Below are positions 36,315 through 45,877 of a stretch of 64,000 nt of DNA, piece after piece. The translations under genes and the position numbers were made by a program. The DNA is from Stenotrophomonas sp. ESTM1D_MKCIP4_1 (lineage in GTDB: Bacteria; Pseudomonadota; Gammaproteobacteria; Xanthomonadales; Xanthomonadaceae). The stretch lies in contig NZ_CP026004.1 of NCBI RefSeq assembly GCF_003086895.1, positions 2,826,731 to 2,890,730 of the forward strand. Reading direction: 5' to 3'. How positions within the stretch are numbered: the first letter of the stretch is position 1; each line of letters begins with the position of its first letter. The notes under the pieces were generated by a model. The model was not told the DNA's origin. It was given only the letters and a program-made list of their open reading frames with translations, and did no database searches.

Positions 36315-37868
36315 TTACTTGCTGCCGCCGGCCATGGTGGCGGCAGCGTCGATCTCGGCCTGGGCGCGGGCGGCGTACAGCGTGCCCGGCGGCGGCTGCC
36401 GGCTGAAGAAGGTGTGCACGCCGTCCAGCACCGCACCGGCAACCTTGCGCTGGTAAGCCGGGTCAATCAGGCGGCGCTCTTCGTCCGGGTTGGAGATGAA
36501 GGCTGTTTCCACCAGCATCGCGGGCATGTCCGAGGTGCGCAGCACGGCGAAGTTGGCGCGTTCCAGGTTCGGCTTGTGGTTGTTGCCGATCCGCTTCAGG
36601 CCACCCAGCACATGGCCGGCCGCGTCTTCGGAAGCCTTCATGTAGCCGCTCTGCGCCAGGTCCAGCAGCACGTTGGCCAGCGTGCCCTCGGTCTGCTGCA
36701 GGCGCACGCCACCGACCAGGTCGGCCGCGTTTTCCTTGTCGGCCAGCCAGCGCGCGCGCTGCGAGGAGGCGCCCTTGGTGGACAGCACGTACACCGACGA
36801 ACCGGTGGCCGAGCGGTTCTCGGCCGCATCGGCGTGGATCGAAATGAAGATGTCAGCCTTGTTCGCACGCGCCTTCTGCGCGCGCATCGGCAGCGGAATG
36901 AACACGTCGCTGTCGCGGGTCAGATAGGCCTTCAGCCCCGGCGTGGCGTTCACCTGGCGCGCCAGCTCACGCGCCACCGCCAGGGTGACGTCCTTCTCGC
37001 GCTTGCCGGTTGGGCCGATCGCCCCTGGATCCTGGCCGCCATGGCCGGGATCGATCGCCACCACCAGGTGGCGCATGCCCGGCTGCATGCGCACGCGCGA
37101 GGCGTCGCTGGGCATGGCCGGTCGCGGCGCTGCGGCGGGGGCGGCGGCCGGCGGGGATGCCGGTGCGCTGGCAACCACGGCGCGGGTCGGCTGCCCGGCA
37201 AGAATGGCGGCCGGCGAAGAAGCCGACGGCGTGCTGCTGGCGCTGATGCCTGCAGCGGCCACCTGGGCGGGGGTTGCGGTCGGGGCGGGTGCCGGCGCAA
37301 CCGGTGCGGCTGCACTGGCGCTGGCCTGCTGCTGCACCTGTGCGGTCAGCAGTGCGGTGGCGCGGGCGGCATCGCCGTGCGACTGGGCGCTCTGTGCGGC
37401 CGTCGTGCTGGCTGCCGAAGGTGCAGCCGGCGCGGTGGCCGCAGGCGCGGGACGGCTGGCAGCCGTGGCCGGGCCATCACCGGGCCACTCGATCACCAGC
37501 GTGGATTCATTGCCTTCGCGCTGCATCTGCGGGCGGAACGGCGCGACCGATTCGGCCAGGTCGAACACCACACGGAACGTGCCCGGCACCGGCTGCCCGG
37601 TGCGGACGGCGGTCACCACGCCCTGCGCGGCCGGCATCTTCAGGTTGTGCACAGCGCTGGAATCGGGGAAATCGATCACCAGACGGTTCGGCGACGACAG
37701 CGACAGGGTCTTGTAGCCACCGCTGCCGACCAGAGCGATTTCCGCACGCGTGCCGGTCGCCCCGGTGTTCAACTGGACCTGACGGACCTCGCCCGCCCAG
37801 GCGCAGACGCTCGTCAGACCCAGTCCGACGGCGGCACAGATGGCGATGAGACGGTTCCCCAGGCGCAT
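36315..37868 (-). CDS. amiC: N-acetylmuramoyl-L-alanine amidase with AMIN domain
   Basis: The amidase cleaves peptide from glycan in the septum during cell separation. The 517-residue protein has a signal peptide (LIAICAAVGLGLTSVCAWA), an AMIN domain (residues ~28-130), a long Ala/Pro linker, and an Amidase_3 domain from ~265 with zinc ligands in VVAIDPGHGGQDPGAIG, the Glu in KREKDVTLAVAREL and SIHADA. The catalytic Glu near the end is in MLVETAFISN. It may be AmiB or AmiC by E. coli naming; position beside tsaE and mutL matches amiB. A hairpin GTAACCCGCC/GGCGGGTTAC overlaps its stop. Confidence 0.92.
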   Translation of the reverse strand: MRLGNRLIAICAAVGLGLTSVCAWAGEVRQVQLNTGATGTRAEIALVGSGGYKTLSLSSPNRLVIDFPDSSAVHNLKMPAAQGVVTAVRTGQPVPGTFRVVFDLAESVAPFRPQMQREGNESTLVIEWPGDGPATAASRPAPAATAPAAPSAASTTAAQSAQSHGDAARATALLTAQVQQQASASAAAPVAPAPAPTATPAQVAAAGISASSTPSASSPAAILAGQPTRAVVASAPASPPAAAPAAAPRPAMPSDASRVRMQPGMRHLVVAIDPGHGGQDPGAIGPTGKREKDVTLAVARELARQVNATPGLKAYLTRDSDVFIPLPMRAQKARANKADIFISIHADAAENRSATGSSVYVLSTKGASSQRARWLADKENAADLVGGVRLQQTEGTLANVLLDLAQSGYMKASEDAAGHVLGGLKRIGNNHKPNLERANFAVLRTSDMPAMLVETAFISNPDEERRLIDPAYQRKVAGAVLDGVHTFFSRQPPPGTLYAARAQAEIDAAATMAGGSK

Positions 37869-37950
37869 GGCTCAGGATTCAATCACCCCGCTGAACGGAA
37901 TGCAACACCTTTTTCCTTAATAATCCGTAACCTGCCGGTGTTTGTTCTCG

Positions 37951-38433
37951 TCAGTCGACAGAAATGGGCCGCAAGTCGCCCCCTTCGGGGAGGCGGGTCA
38001 GCCACTCCCGGCCGGCGTCGCTCGAGCCAGTGAGACGCACACGACGCCCCTGCCCCTCGATTTCCAGCGCCACCACCAGATCGGTGGGCGGCAACGCGCC
38101 GGCCCCGCGCTCGGGCCATTCGACCAGCCACAGCACCGCACTGCCCTCATCCAGGCCGAGGAAATCCAGCTCTCCTGCCTGGCCGATGCGGTACAGGTCC
38201 AGGTGCCAGGCTTCGCCGCCCGTGGCCAGCGGATAGCGCTCGACCAAGGTGTAGGTGGGGCTGCGGATGGCGCCCTGCACGCCCAGCGCACGCAGCAGCG
38301 CACGCGCCGTGGTGGACTTGCCGGCACCGAGGTCGCCCCGCAGTTCAACCACCGCCTGCGGCGGACGGGTGGCAGCCAGCCACTGGCCCAGTCGTTCGGT
38401 GGCTTCACTGTCGGCCAGAAAGAATTCAGTCAT
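37951..38433 (-). CDS. tsaE: tRNA threonylcarbamoyladenosine biosynthesis ATPase TsaE
   Basis: TsaE is the ATPase that helps TsaB and TsaD add threonylcarbamoyl to A37 of tRNA. The 160-residue protein has Walker A GDLGAGKSTTAR, SPTYTLVERY with the conserved Thr/Tyr, HLDLYRIGQ and LWLVEWPERG. It starts four bases inside the end of nnr and is followed by amiC. The order queG, nnr, tsaE, ami, mutL is the same as in E. coli. Confidence 0.95.
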   Translation of the reverse strand: MTEFFLADSEATERLGQWLAATRPPQAVVELRGDLGAGKSTTARALLRALGVQGAIRSPTYTLVERYPLATGGEAWHLDLYRIGQAGELDFLGLDEGSAVLWLVEWPERGAGALPPTDLVVALEIEGQGRRVRLTGSSDAGREWLTRLPEGGDLRPISVD

Positions 38434-39914
38434 TGCGGACGTTCCGGGTTGGCCAGCCGCCGCAGGGGCGCCAGCAGATCAGTAGGGAGCAGGCCGCGCG
38501 CGCCGTCGAGCGCGGCGGCATCACCGGCCAGCGCATGCAGGAGGGCACCGCACGCGGCCGCGTCAAAGGCATCCAGGCCCTGCGCACGCAGGCTGGCGAT
38601 GATGCCGGTCAGCAGGTCGCCCATGCCGCCCACCGCCATGCCGGGGTTGCCGGCCGCGATCAGGCGCGGGGTGCGGCCAGGGGCGGCCACGATGCTGCCC
38701 GCGCCCTTCAGCACCACCACCGCGTGGTAGCGCTCGGCCAGCGCCTGTGTACAGCGATAGCGGTCGGCCTGGATCTCGGCCGTGGTGCATTCCAGCAACC
38801 GCGCGGCCTCGCCCGGATGCGGGGTCAGGATGGCATCGGGCAGCGCGCGCGGGTCACGCGCCAGCAGGTTCAGCGCATCGGCGTCGACCACCAGCGGCTT
38901 GCCGCAGGCCAGTACGCGCGCGAACAGGGCGCGTGCCCAATCGTCCTGGCCCAGGCCGGGGCCGATGGCCACGACACGGGCTTTTGCAAGCAGGTCCGGC
39001 AATGCATCACCGTCCTCCAGCGCATGCACCATCGCCTCGGGCAGCCGCGCCAGCAGCGGTCCGACGTGGTCGCGGCGGGTGCCGATGCTGAGCAGGCCGG
39101 CGCCGGACCGCAGGGCCGCCTCGCCCGCCAGGGCGACGGCCCCGCCGCTGCCGTGGTTGCCTCCCACGCACAGCACGTGGCCGGAATCCCCCTTGTGGCT
39201 ATTGTTGCGGCGAGGTGGCAGCAGTCTGCCCAGGCGATCGGCGGCCCATCGCTGCGCGCTGGCGTTCACGCCCTCCCAGGCCGTGTCGTCCACTTCCAGC
39301 GGCGCAAGACGGCGCTGCCCGACATGATCCAACGCGTCACCGGTGAACAGCCCCCGGTGGTTGGCGATGAACTGCAGCGTCATCCGCGCGCGTACCGCTG
39401 CACCCGGCACCTGGCCGCGATCGGCATCCACGCCACTGGGTACATCCAGCGAGAACACGGGGGCTTCCTGCGCATTGATCGCCTCGATCAGCGCGCGGGC
39501 ATCCGCGTCCGGTGCACGGTCCAGGCCCAGCCCGAACAACGCATCCACCAGCAGATCGCAGGCCGGAAGCGCACCGTCCATGGTTTCCACCTGGCCCCCT
39601 GCGCTGGCGAACGCTGCAGCCGCCTGCCGCGCCAGCGCCGTTGCCGGCGGCTTCCCTGGCAGCACGAACAGGCGCACCTGACGGCCTGACTGCAGGGCGT
39701 GGGTCGCCAGCACGTAGCCGTCGCCGCCGTTGTTGCCACTGCCGGCCACCACGCACAATTGCCGGGCGTCAGGCCACTGCTGCAGCAGGCACTGCCACGC
39801 GGCCAGGCCGGCCTGGCTCATCAGGCCCCAGCCGCCATCGCCGGCCAGTGCCGATGCCCGCTCATCCAGCGTGCGCGCGGCGGCGGTATCGAAGAGAAGA
39901 GAGAGATCAGGCAT
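38430..39914 (-). CDS. nnr: Bifunctional NAD(P)H-hydrate epimerase / ADP-dependent dehydratase
   Basis: Nnr repairs hydrated NAD(P)H: the N-terminal domain epimerises NADHX and the C-terminal domain dehydrates the S form. In 494 residues, the epimerase half shows VVAGSGNNGGDGYVLA and DLLVDALFGLGL, and the kinase-like half shows KGDSGHVLCVGGNHGSGGA, LTPHPGEAARLL and GMAVGGMGDLLTGII. It is fused as in E. coli YjeF. The start at 39914 is followed by a divergent queG 23 bases away. Confidence 0.95.
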   Translation of the reverse strand: MPDLSLLFDTAAARTLDERASALAGDGGWGLMSQAGLAAWQCLLQQWPDARQLCVVAGSGNNGGDGYVLATHALQSGRQVRLFVLPGKPPATALARQAAAAFASAGGQVETMDGALPACDLLVDALFGLGLDRAPDADARALIEAINAQEAPVFSLDVPSGVDADRGQVPGAAVRARMTLQFIANHRGLFTGDALDHVGQRRLAPLEVDDTAWEGVNASAQRWAADRLGRLLPPRRNNSHKGDSGHVLCVGGNHGSGGAVALAGEAALRSGAGLLSIGTRRDHVGPLLARLPEAMVHALEDGDALPDLLAKARVVAIGPGLGQDDWARALFARVLACGKPLVVDADALNLLARDPRALPDAILTPHPGEAARLLECTTAEIQADRYRCTQALAERYHAVVVLKGAGSIVAAPGRTPRLIAAGNPGMAVGGMGDLLTGIIASLRAQGLDAFDAAACGALLHALAGDAAALDGARGLLPTDLLAPLRRLANPERPQ

Positions 39915-39937
39915 GCCGGGATTTTATACTGGCGCGC

Positions 39938-41008
39938 ATGGTTCCCGTCCCCGCCCCTCTCGATCCCGCCCAGGCCGTCGCGCGCATCCGTGAACTGGCC
40001 CGTGCGCACGGCTTCCAGCGCTGCGGCATCGCCGGCATCGAACTGGGCGAGGATGAAGCGCACCTGGCCGACTGGCTGGGCAAGGGCCTGTACGGCACGA
40101 TGGAGTGGATGGCCCGCCACGGCACCCTGCGCGCACGCCCGGCCGAACTGCTGCCGGGCACCGTGCGGGTGATTTCGGTGGGCATGGATTACAGCCACAA
40201 GGACGACACCGAAGCCTGGGCCACCCTGGCCGACCCGGGCCGCGCCTATGTCGCGCGATACGCGCTGGGCCGCGATTACCACAAGCTGATGCGCAACCGC
40301 CTGCAGAAGCTGGCCAGCCAGATCAACGATGAGGTGGCAGCGCTGGGCTACCGCGTGTTCGTCGATTCGGCGCCCGTGCTGGAACGTGCGCTGGCGCGCA
40401 ACGCCGGGCTGGGCTGGATCGGCAAGCACACCTGCCTGATCGACCGCCACGGCGGCTCGTGGTTCTTCATTGGCGAGATCTACATCGACATTCCGCTGCC
40501 GATCGACGCACCGGCCACCGCCCATTGCGGTACCTGCACGCGCTGCATCGACGTCTGCCCCACCCAGGCCATCATCGGCCCGCAGCGGCTGGATGCGCGG
40601 CGCTGCATTTCCTACCTGACCATCGAACACGACGGCGCCATCCCCGAAGACATGCGGCCGCTGATCGGCAACCGCATCTACGGCTGCGACGACTGCCAGC
40701 TGGTCTGCCCCTGGAACAAGTTCGCCAAGCGCACCGACGAAGCGGATTTCCGTGCGCGTAACAACCTCGATACGGCGCGCCTGGACCAGTTGTTCGCCTG
40801 GGACGAGGCCGAGTTCCTGCGCCGCACGGAAGGCAGCCCGATCCGTCGGAGCGGCCATGAGCGCTGGTTGCGCAACATCGCCGTGGCACTGGGCAACGCG
40901 CCGGCCTCAGCCGATGCGCTGGCCGCCCTGCACACCCGCATCGACGACCCCTCGCCCGTGGTGCGTGAACACGTGCAGTGGGCGCTGGCCCAGCAGGGCG
41001 CGCGCTGA
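39938..41008 (+). CDS. queG: Epoxyqueuosine reductase
   Basis: QueG performs the last step of queuosine synthesis on tRNA, using cobalamin and two [4Fe-4S] clusters. The 356-residue protein has the DUF1730 N-terminus with [10 protein letters not shown] and [23 protein letters not shown] (as two blocks), and two ferredoxin motifs, [12 protein letters not shown] and [14 protein letters not shown]-like C-terminus ends [13 protein letters not shown]. It diverges from nnr in a 23-base gap, so the promoters overlap the coding starts. It is followed by xseA. Confidence 0.95.
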   Translation: MVPVPAPLDPAQAVARIRELARAHGFQRCGIAGIELGEDEAHLADWLGKGLYGTMEWMARHGTLRARPAELLPGTVRVISVGMDYSHKDDTEAWATLADPGRAYVARYALGRDYHKLMRNRLQKLASQINDEVAALGYRVFVDSAPVLERALARNAGLGWIGKHTCLIDRHGGSWFFIGEIYIDIPLPIDAPATAHCGTCTRCIDVCPTQAIIGPQRLDARRCISYLTIEHDGAIPEDMRPLIGNRIYGCDDCQLVCPWNKFAKRTDEADFRARNNLDTARLDQLFAWDEAEFLRRTEGSPIRRSGHERWLRNIAVALGNAPASADALAALHTRIDDPSPVVREHVQWALAQQGAR

Positions 41009-41052
41009 CGTGCGATCCTGAGCGCCCTGCTCCGCCCGCGCCCGCCGTACCC

Positions 41053-42384
41053 ATGCAGCCACGCAACAACGACGTCCTCACCCCCAGCCAGCTCAACACC
41101 CTCGCCCGCGACCTGCTGGAAGGCAGTTTCCCGGCGATCTGGGTTGAAGCCGAGCTGGGCAGCGTGGCCCGCCCGGCCTCCGGGCACCTGTACTTCACCC
41201 TGAAGGACGCGCGCGCGCAGCTGCGTGCGGCGATGTTCCGGATGAAGGCGCAGTACCTGAAATTCGTGCCGCGCGAAGGCATGCGCGTGCTGGTGCGTGG
41301 CAAGGTCACCCTGTACGACGCCCGTGGTGAGTACCAGATGGTGCTGGACCACATGGAGGAAGCAGGTGAAGGCGCGCTGCGCCGCGCCTTCGAGGAGCTG
41401 AAGGCGCGCCTGGAGGCCGAGGGTCTGTTCGACCCGGCACGCAAGCGGCCGATGCCGGCCCATGTGCAGCGCCTGGCGGTGATCACCTCGCCCACCGGTG
41501 CGGCCGTGCGGGATGTGCTGAGCGTACTGGCGCGCCGTTTTCCGCTGCTGGAAGTGGACCTGCTGCCGACCCTGGTCCAGGGCAGCACGGCCGCCGCGCA
41601 GATCACCCGCCTGCTGCAGGCGGCCGATGCCAGTGGCCGCTACGACGTGATCCTGCTGACCCGCGGCGGTGGTTCGCTGGAAGATCTGTGGGCGTTCAAT
41701 GATGAAGCCCTGGCGCGTGCCATCGCGGCCAGTGGCACGCCGGTGGTCTCGGCGGTGGGTCACGAAACAGACTTCAGCCTGAGCGATTTCGCTGCCGACC
41801 TGCGCGCGCCGACGCCGTCGGTGGCGGCCGAACTGCTGGTGCCTGACCAGCGCGAACTGGCCCTGCGCCTGCGCCGCACGGCTGCGCGAATGGTGCAGTT
41901 GCAGCGGCACACGATGCAGCAGGCGATGCAGCGCGCCGACCGTGCGCTGCTGCGCTTGAATGCGCAGAGCCCGCAGGCGCGGCTGGACATGCTGCGCCGC
42001 CGCCAGGTGGATCTGGGCCGCCGCCTGCATGCGGCGTTCAACCAGCAGCAGGAGCGACGTGCGGCGCGCCTGCGGCATGCGGCAGCGGTGCTGCGCGGCC
42101 ACCATCCGCAGCGCCAGCTGGATGAGATGCAGCGGCGCCTGGCGGCCCTGCGCGGCCGCCCGCAGGCGGCGCTGCAGCGGCTGCTGCAACGTGATGCCCT
42201 GCGCCTGCGCGGGCTGGCACGCTCGCTGGAAGCAGTGAGCCCGCTGGCGACGGTGGCACGGGGCTACAGCATCCTGACCCGCGGTGATGACGGCACGCTG
42301 GTACGCGAGGTCGGGCAGGTGCAGGCGGGGGATGCACTGCAGGCACGCGTCGGCGACGGCGTGATTGACGTGCTGGTCAAGTAG
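41053..42384 (+). CDS. xseA: Exodeoxyribonuclease VII large subunit
   Basis: XseA is the catalytic and DNA-binding subunit of exonuclease VII. The 443-residue protein has the N-terminal OB fold ([44 protein letters not shown]), the catalytic region ([62 protein letters not shown] in separate blocks), a long coiled coil, and the C-terminal ARGYSILTR. The start [14 protein letters not shown] at 41053 is homology-based. It is 45 bases after queG. The small subunit xseB is not in the window. Confidence 0.95.
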   Translation: MQPRNNDVLTPSQLNTLARDLLEGSFPAIWVEAELGSVARPASGHLYFTLKDARAQLRAAMFRMKAQYLKFVPREGMRVLVRGKVTLYDARGEYQMVLDHMEEAGEGALRRAFEELKARLEAEGLFDPARKRPMPAHVQRLAVITSPTGAAVRDVLSVLARRFPLLEVDLLPTLVQGSTAAAQITRLLQAADASGRYDVILLTRGGGSLEDLWAFNDEALARAIAASGTPVVSAVGHETDFSLSDFAADLRAPTPSVAAELLVPDQRELALRLRRTAARMVQLQRHTMQQAMQRADRALLRLNAQSPQARLDMLRRRQVDLGRRLHAAFNQQQERRAARLRHAAAVLRGHHPQRQLDEMQRRLAALRGRPQAALQRLLQRDALRLRGLARSLEAVSPLATVARGYSILTRGDDGTLVREVGQVQAGDALQARVGDGVIDVLVK

Positions 42385-42521
42385 GGGTTGTTCTGCAGGG
42401 CTTGGGTGCACGACATCGCATGCGCGCTGTCGCTCCCACGCTTACCAGCGTCCAGACCCCCGCCGCTTCGCGGCCGCCCCCTGACTCAGGGGACTCTCCC
42501 CGAGATGCAATCCGGCGGCCG

Positions 42522-42544
42522 GTAGATCCACACCATGCGTGGAT
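42522..42544. repeat. SMAG (REP) palindrome
   Basis: GTAG plus an ATCCACAC/GCGTGGAT stem with one mismatch, in the 550-base gene-free stretch after xseA. Confidence 0.8.
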
Positions 42545-42573
42545 GAAATCTGTCAGATATCGAATTCCAGATT

Positions 42574-42612
42574 GGGGTCAGAGCCCGTTGCGCAGCAACG
42601 GGATCCGACCCC
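42574..42612. repeat. GGGGTC...GACCCC palindrome
   Basis: GGGGTCAGAGCCCGTTGC, a GCA loop, then GCAACGGGATCCGACCCC: an imperfect hairpin with the same ends as the units in the array at 58695-59450 but a different stem centre. It is a second dispersed palindromic family beside SMAG. Confidence 0.8.
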
Positions 42613-42646
42613 GTGCCGTTCCGGCAGACCGCAGAAAACTGTCGAA

Positions 42647-42828
42647 GGCGGGGGTGGGTCCGGTTGAGGGGGCGTGAGCCGCATGGGCCCGAGGCATGCC
42701 TCGGGCGGGTTGGGCAGGACGCCCAACCCCGGTCTTGCCGTGTGCGCAGGACAGCGCACACGAGCAAGCGGCGACCGAGCTTACAGGGACGTACTTGCAG
42801 CGTCCCCCTCAACCGGACCCGCCCCGCC
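42647..42828. ncRNA. Multi-hairpin element bounded by 17-bp inverted repeats (structured RNA or mobile repeat)
   Basis: GGGTCCGGTTGAGGGGG (42656-42672) and its exact complement (42804-42820) close a region that contains four hairpins: a 20-base perfect palindrome at 42687-42706, GGGTTGGGC/GCCCAACCC at 42707-42729 with loop AGGAC, a compound hairpin at 42730-42776 with inner stem GTGTGCGC/GCGCACAC and loop AGGACA, and GGGACG/CGTCCC at 42786-42806. The layout is that of a multibranched RNA or a MITE-like repeat. No target-site duplication or promoter is clear. The ncRNA label is tentative. Confidence 0.4.
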
Positions 42829-42846
42829 AACCCACGGATAGCCCGC

Positions 42847-42887
42847 CTTCGCTTTCGCTTTCGCTTTCGCTGTTGCTGTTGCTGTTG
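42847..42887. repeat. Hexanucleotide microsatellite
   Basis: About four copies of TTCGCT pass into three copies of GTTGCT. It lies 50 bases beyond the M48 gene's stop in non-coding DNA and follows the multi-hairpin element. Confidence 0.85.
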
Positions 42888-42934
42888 ATCCGCAGCAGGT
42901 GCAGGGCTGCAAGCCCTGCAAAAAAACACTCCCC

Positions 42935-43831
42935 TCAACGCGCCTGCTCGCAGAACTTCTGCCGGTACTCCAGCGCCTTCGGCATCAGCGCCTGCAGATT
43001 CTGGATGCGGGTGCCGGGATTGGGATGGGTCGAGGAAAATTCCGGCGGCGCCTGACCGCCACTGGCCTGCCCCATCCGCTCCCACAACGGCACCGCCTCG
43101 CGCGGATCGAAACACGCCGCCGCCGCCAGCATCAGCCCCACCTCGTCGGCCTGGGTTTCGTGGCTGCGCGCGTAGGGCAACAGGTAGCCGTAGCCCATCG
43201 CCGACATCATCATCTGTTGCTGCTGCGCATCCATGCCGCTGGCCGCGCCGGCCACCTGGCCGATCTGGGTCAGCTTCTGCTGCGCCATGCGCTGCGCACC
43301 ATGCCGCAGCAGCGCATGGGCAATCTCATGGCCCATCACCACCGCCATGGCATCGGTGCTGCGCGCCACCGGTACCAGGCCGGTGTACACCGCCATCTTC
43401 CCGCCCGGCAGGCAGAACGCATTGGCCTGATCGGACGGAATGACATTGACCTCCCACTCGAAATCACGGGAGAAATGCCCCGGCTGCACACCGTGCTCCT
43501 GGGCCAGCGCGGTTTCCACCACGTCCACCTTGGCAATCAGACGCTGGGCGATCGCGCGGATGTCACGCGAAATCTGCGCGTTCGGATCCAGCGGCCGCTC
43601 CTGCGACAGGATCTCCTGGTAGGCCTGCAGGCCCAGCGCTTTTTCCTGGCTGGCATCCAGGCTGCTGTCGATCAGCACCTTCTCGCCGGTATAGGGATCC
43701 ACCGCACGATTGGAAAACCAGTAGAACGCCGCGTAACCCGCTGCCAACAACAGCACCCACCAGCGGATGTTGCCGAACAGGCCGCGACGCGGGCCCTGTT
43801 GCGACGAACGGGAAAAGGGATCGTTGCGCAT
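42935..43831 (-). CDS. M48-family metallopeptidase, membrane-anchored
   Basis: The 298-residue protein has one N-terminal membrane segment (WWVLLLAAGYAAFYWF) and then an M48 peptidase domain with HEIAHALLRHGAQRMAQQ (zinc and catalytic Glu) and the third ligand in SHETQADEVGL, followed by STHPNPGTRIQNL, as in the BepA/LoiP/YcaL group. It is probably periplasmic and acts in envelope protein quality control. A lipoprotein signal is not seen; it is tethered by the membrane segment. The start MRNDPFSR at 43831 was chosen over an upstream ATG at 43870. It stands 89 bases after the SUMF1-like gene on the same strand. Confidence 0.9.
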   Translation of the reverse strand: MRNDPFSRSSQQGPRRGLFGNIRWWVLLLAAGYAAFYWFSNRAVDPYTGEKVLIDSSLDASQEKALGLQAYQEILSQERPLDPNAQISRDIRAIAQRLIAKVDVVETALAQEHGVQPGHFSRDFEWEVNVIPSDQANAFCLPGGKMAVYTGLVPVARSTDAMAVVMGHEIAHALLRHGAQRMAQQKLTQIGQVAGAASGMDAQQQQMMMSAMGYGYLLPYARSHETQADEVGLMLAAAACFDPREAVPLWERMGQASGGQAPPEFSSTHPNPGTRIQNLQALMPKALEYRQKFCEQAR

Positions 43832-43920
43832 CGGCAGGTCTTCCAGCAGACCCCGCCGGCCGGCGGGCACGGCGCAATCTTAGTGCGCTGCGGCCTTGGG
43901 CGGGTGAAGCCCGCGTGGGT

Positions 43921-45792
43921 TCAGATACCGCGCACCAGGCGGAAGCCGATGCGTGCACTGGTGGTATCTGAATCCTGTGACTGGCGCCAGGCTGCGCGGG
44001 TCTGTTCCGGGGCATTGGCCCAGTTGCCGCCGCGGATCACCCGCGCACGGCACCCCGGGTTGAACCACGCCGCGCCATCGGCCGGTGCTCGCCGGTAGCT
44101 GGCATGCCAGCAGTCGGCCACCCATTCGCTGAGATTGCCGGACAGATCGTGCAGGCCGAAGGCATTGGCCCGGAAAGTCCCCACCGGTGCCGGGCCCCAC
44201 CACCCATCGCCATAACCGACGAAAGCGTTCTGCCAGTGCCGGCCCGACGGCGATACGTCACGGCTGCCGGTGTAGTTGCCACTGCCTTCCGGTGGCAGGC
44301 CTGCATCGCCCCAGGCATAGCGGCCGCTGTTGCCGCCCCGCATCGCGTACTCGAACTCGGCCTCGCTGGGCAGGCGGTAGGAGCGGCCGGTCTGCTCGGA
44401 CAACCAGGTGGCGTAGTTCTCCGCGTCGCGCACGCTCACATGCATGACCGGCGAATTACCCATGGCCTGGCTGCCGTCGTAATCCGAACGCCAGTCCACC
44501 CCGCTGCGGCGGATGAAGTTGCCACTGCGCTCGTCGTACACCACCGAATGGCCGCGGCGGGTGGCGCGCGGGCGTGCGTTGGTCGCCTTCACGAAGCGCG
44601 CGAAATCATTCACGGTCACCTCGGTGATGGCCATCGCGAAGCCACGCTCGAAGCGCACGTAGTGGGAGGGACGCTCGGCGTCGGTGGCCCCGGGCTCGGT
44701 ATCCCCGGCACCCATCTGGAAGCCGCCATGCGGCACCACGATCATCTGCGGGCCGCGACCGCCATCACGCAGCGCATCGCTGAACACCTGCCCTGGGCGG
44801 AAACTGCCGTAATGGGTTGCCAGATCGATGCGCTCGCGCAGCTGTGCCACGGCCGGATCACCCGGCAGGGCGATGCGCAGCGCCTCGGCCAGCTTCTCGC
44901 GTGCCGGCTTCAGGCCCTGCGGCGTGGCAAGATCGCGCAGACCGCCGTCGCGCAGCTGCAGCAGGGCGGTGGCTCGAATCTGTTCGATGCGCTCGAAGGC
45001 ATCGGCGATGGTCGGCGACGAGTTGCGTACCTTGCTGGCCTCGGCCAACCAGCCGCCGGCACTGGCGAAGTCGCGCGCGCGCGCCGCCTCTTCGGCACGA
45101 CGGATCAGCCCGCTCTCGGCCGCGGCCAGACCCTGCCGCGCACGCCGGTTGTCCTTGTCCAGCGCCAGCGCTTCGCGGAAGTTGGGGATGGCACCGTCGC
45201 CATCCTCGCCGATGCGGTCGGCGCGCAGGTCGTCCTCACCGGCACGGTTGTAGGCCACGGCGCGCTGCGCGGTTTCCACCCGGCCCTGCAGGGCACGCAC
45301 CTGCTCATCCTTCGGCGCCAGTGTGAGCAGCACCAGCGCCTGGCGACCGGCCTCCACCAATGCCTCACGCTGCTTCAGCGGGCGCGCCAGCAGCGCGTCG
45401 GCCTGCTGCAGCAGCCGTTGCCGGGCCCGCTGCAGGCCGGCGCGGGCCTGGCGATCATCCGGGTCCTCCTCCTGCACGGCCAGCCACAGCGGAATGGCCG
45501 CATCGGCATCCTCATAGAGATGATCGCGGGCGAAGGCCTGCTCGGCGGCACGGCGCAGCTGCGCCTGGCTGCGTTGCTGCCGGTCCACCCGCGGCGGGGT
45601 CCAATGCTGGATGTCCTCGGCCGCATCATCGTCGGCGATGGTCACCGTGCCCTGCCCCGATGCCTCGACAGCCGGGCCCTGGGCCGCGCGCTCCTCGCCA
45701 GCACCGCTTTCCGGCGCCGCAGGCGGTGGCGTACAGCCGGCCAGGGCGATGGCCAGGGCAGTGCACAGCGCGGAGGACAGCGGAAAACGCAA
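43921..45792 (-). CDS. Lipoprotein with repeat region and SUMF1/formylglycine-enzyme-like domain
   Basis: The start is TTG at 45792, preceded by AAGGAG at eight bases; this puts a lipoprotein signal (MRFPLSSALCTALAIALAGC, lipobox LAGC) exactly at the N-terminus, and gives 623 residues. Residues ~60-370 are helical, TPR-like. The last ~260 are an FGE-sulfatase domain: VPHGGFQMGAGDTEPGATD, RLPSEAEFEYAMRGG, LHDLSGNLSEWVADCW, RGGNWANAPEQTRAAWRQS and RIGFRLVRG. The Cys pair that makes formylglycine in true FGE is absent in the RGGNW region, so it probably has another role, as PvdO- or EgtB-like relatives do. Confidence 0.87.
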   Translation of the reverse strand: MRFPLSSALCTALAIALAGCTPPPAAPESGAGEERAAQGPAVEASGQGTVTIADDDAAEDIQHWTPPRVDRQQRSQAQLRRAAEQAFARDHLYEDADAAIPLWLAVQEEDPDDRQARAGLQRARQRLLQQADALLARPLKQREALVEAGRQALVLLTLAPKDEQVRALQGRVETAQRAVAYNRAGEDDLRADRIGEDGDGAIPNFREALALDKDNRRARQGLAAAESGLIRRAEEAARARDFASAGGWLAEASKVRNSSPTIADAFERIEQIRATALLQLRDGGLRDLATPQGLKPAREKLAEALRIALPGDPAVAQLRERIDLATHYGSFRPGQVFSDALRDGGRGPQMIVVPHGGFQMGAGDTEPGATDAERPSHYVRFERGFAMAITEVTVNDFARFVKATNARPRATRRGHSVVYDERSGNFIRRSGVDWRSDYDGSQAMGNSPVMHVSVRDAENYATWLSEQTGRSYRLPSEAEFEYAMRGGNSGRYAWGDAGLPPEGSGNYTGSRDVSPSGRHWQNAFVGYGDGWWGPAPVGTFRANAFGLHDLSGNLSEWVADCWHASYRRAPADGAAWFNPGCRARVIRGGNWANAPEQTRAAWRQSQDSDTTSARIGFRLVRGI

Positions 45793-45877
45793 GCGGGGAG
45801 CTCCTTCAACACGGACGCGGACCGACGTTAGGCTATTCTCCCCTGCCTGAGCAAACCCGAGTAGTAGGCCCTGACCC

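Noticed and set aside
42707..42776. Rsm/Csr-type sponge RNA call from the AGGA loops
   Set aside because: Only two loops show GGA and no promoter or terminator is visible; mentioned only as a possibility.
42613..42888. Small frames across the multi-hairpin element with poly-Cys or poly-Arg ends
   Set aside because: Composition is set by palindromes and the microsatellite; no ribosome site.
42900..42927. Hairpin with A tract as a terminator of xseA or the M48 gene
   Set aside because: The A tract is on the wrong side for a plus-strand terminator and the T run precedes the hairpin on the minus strand.
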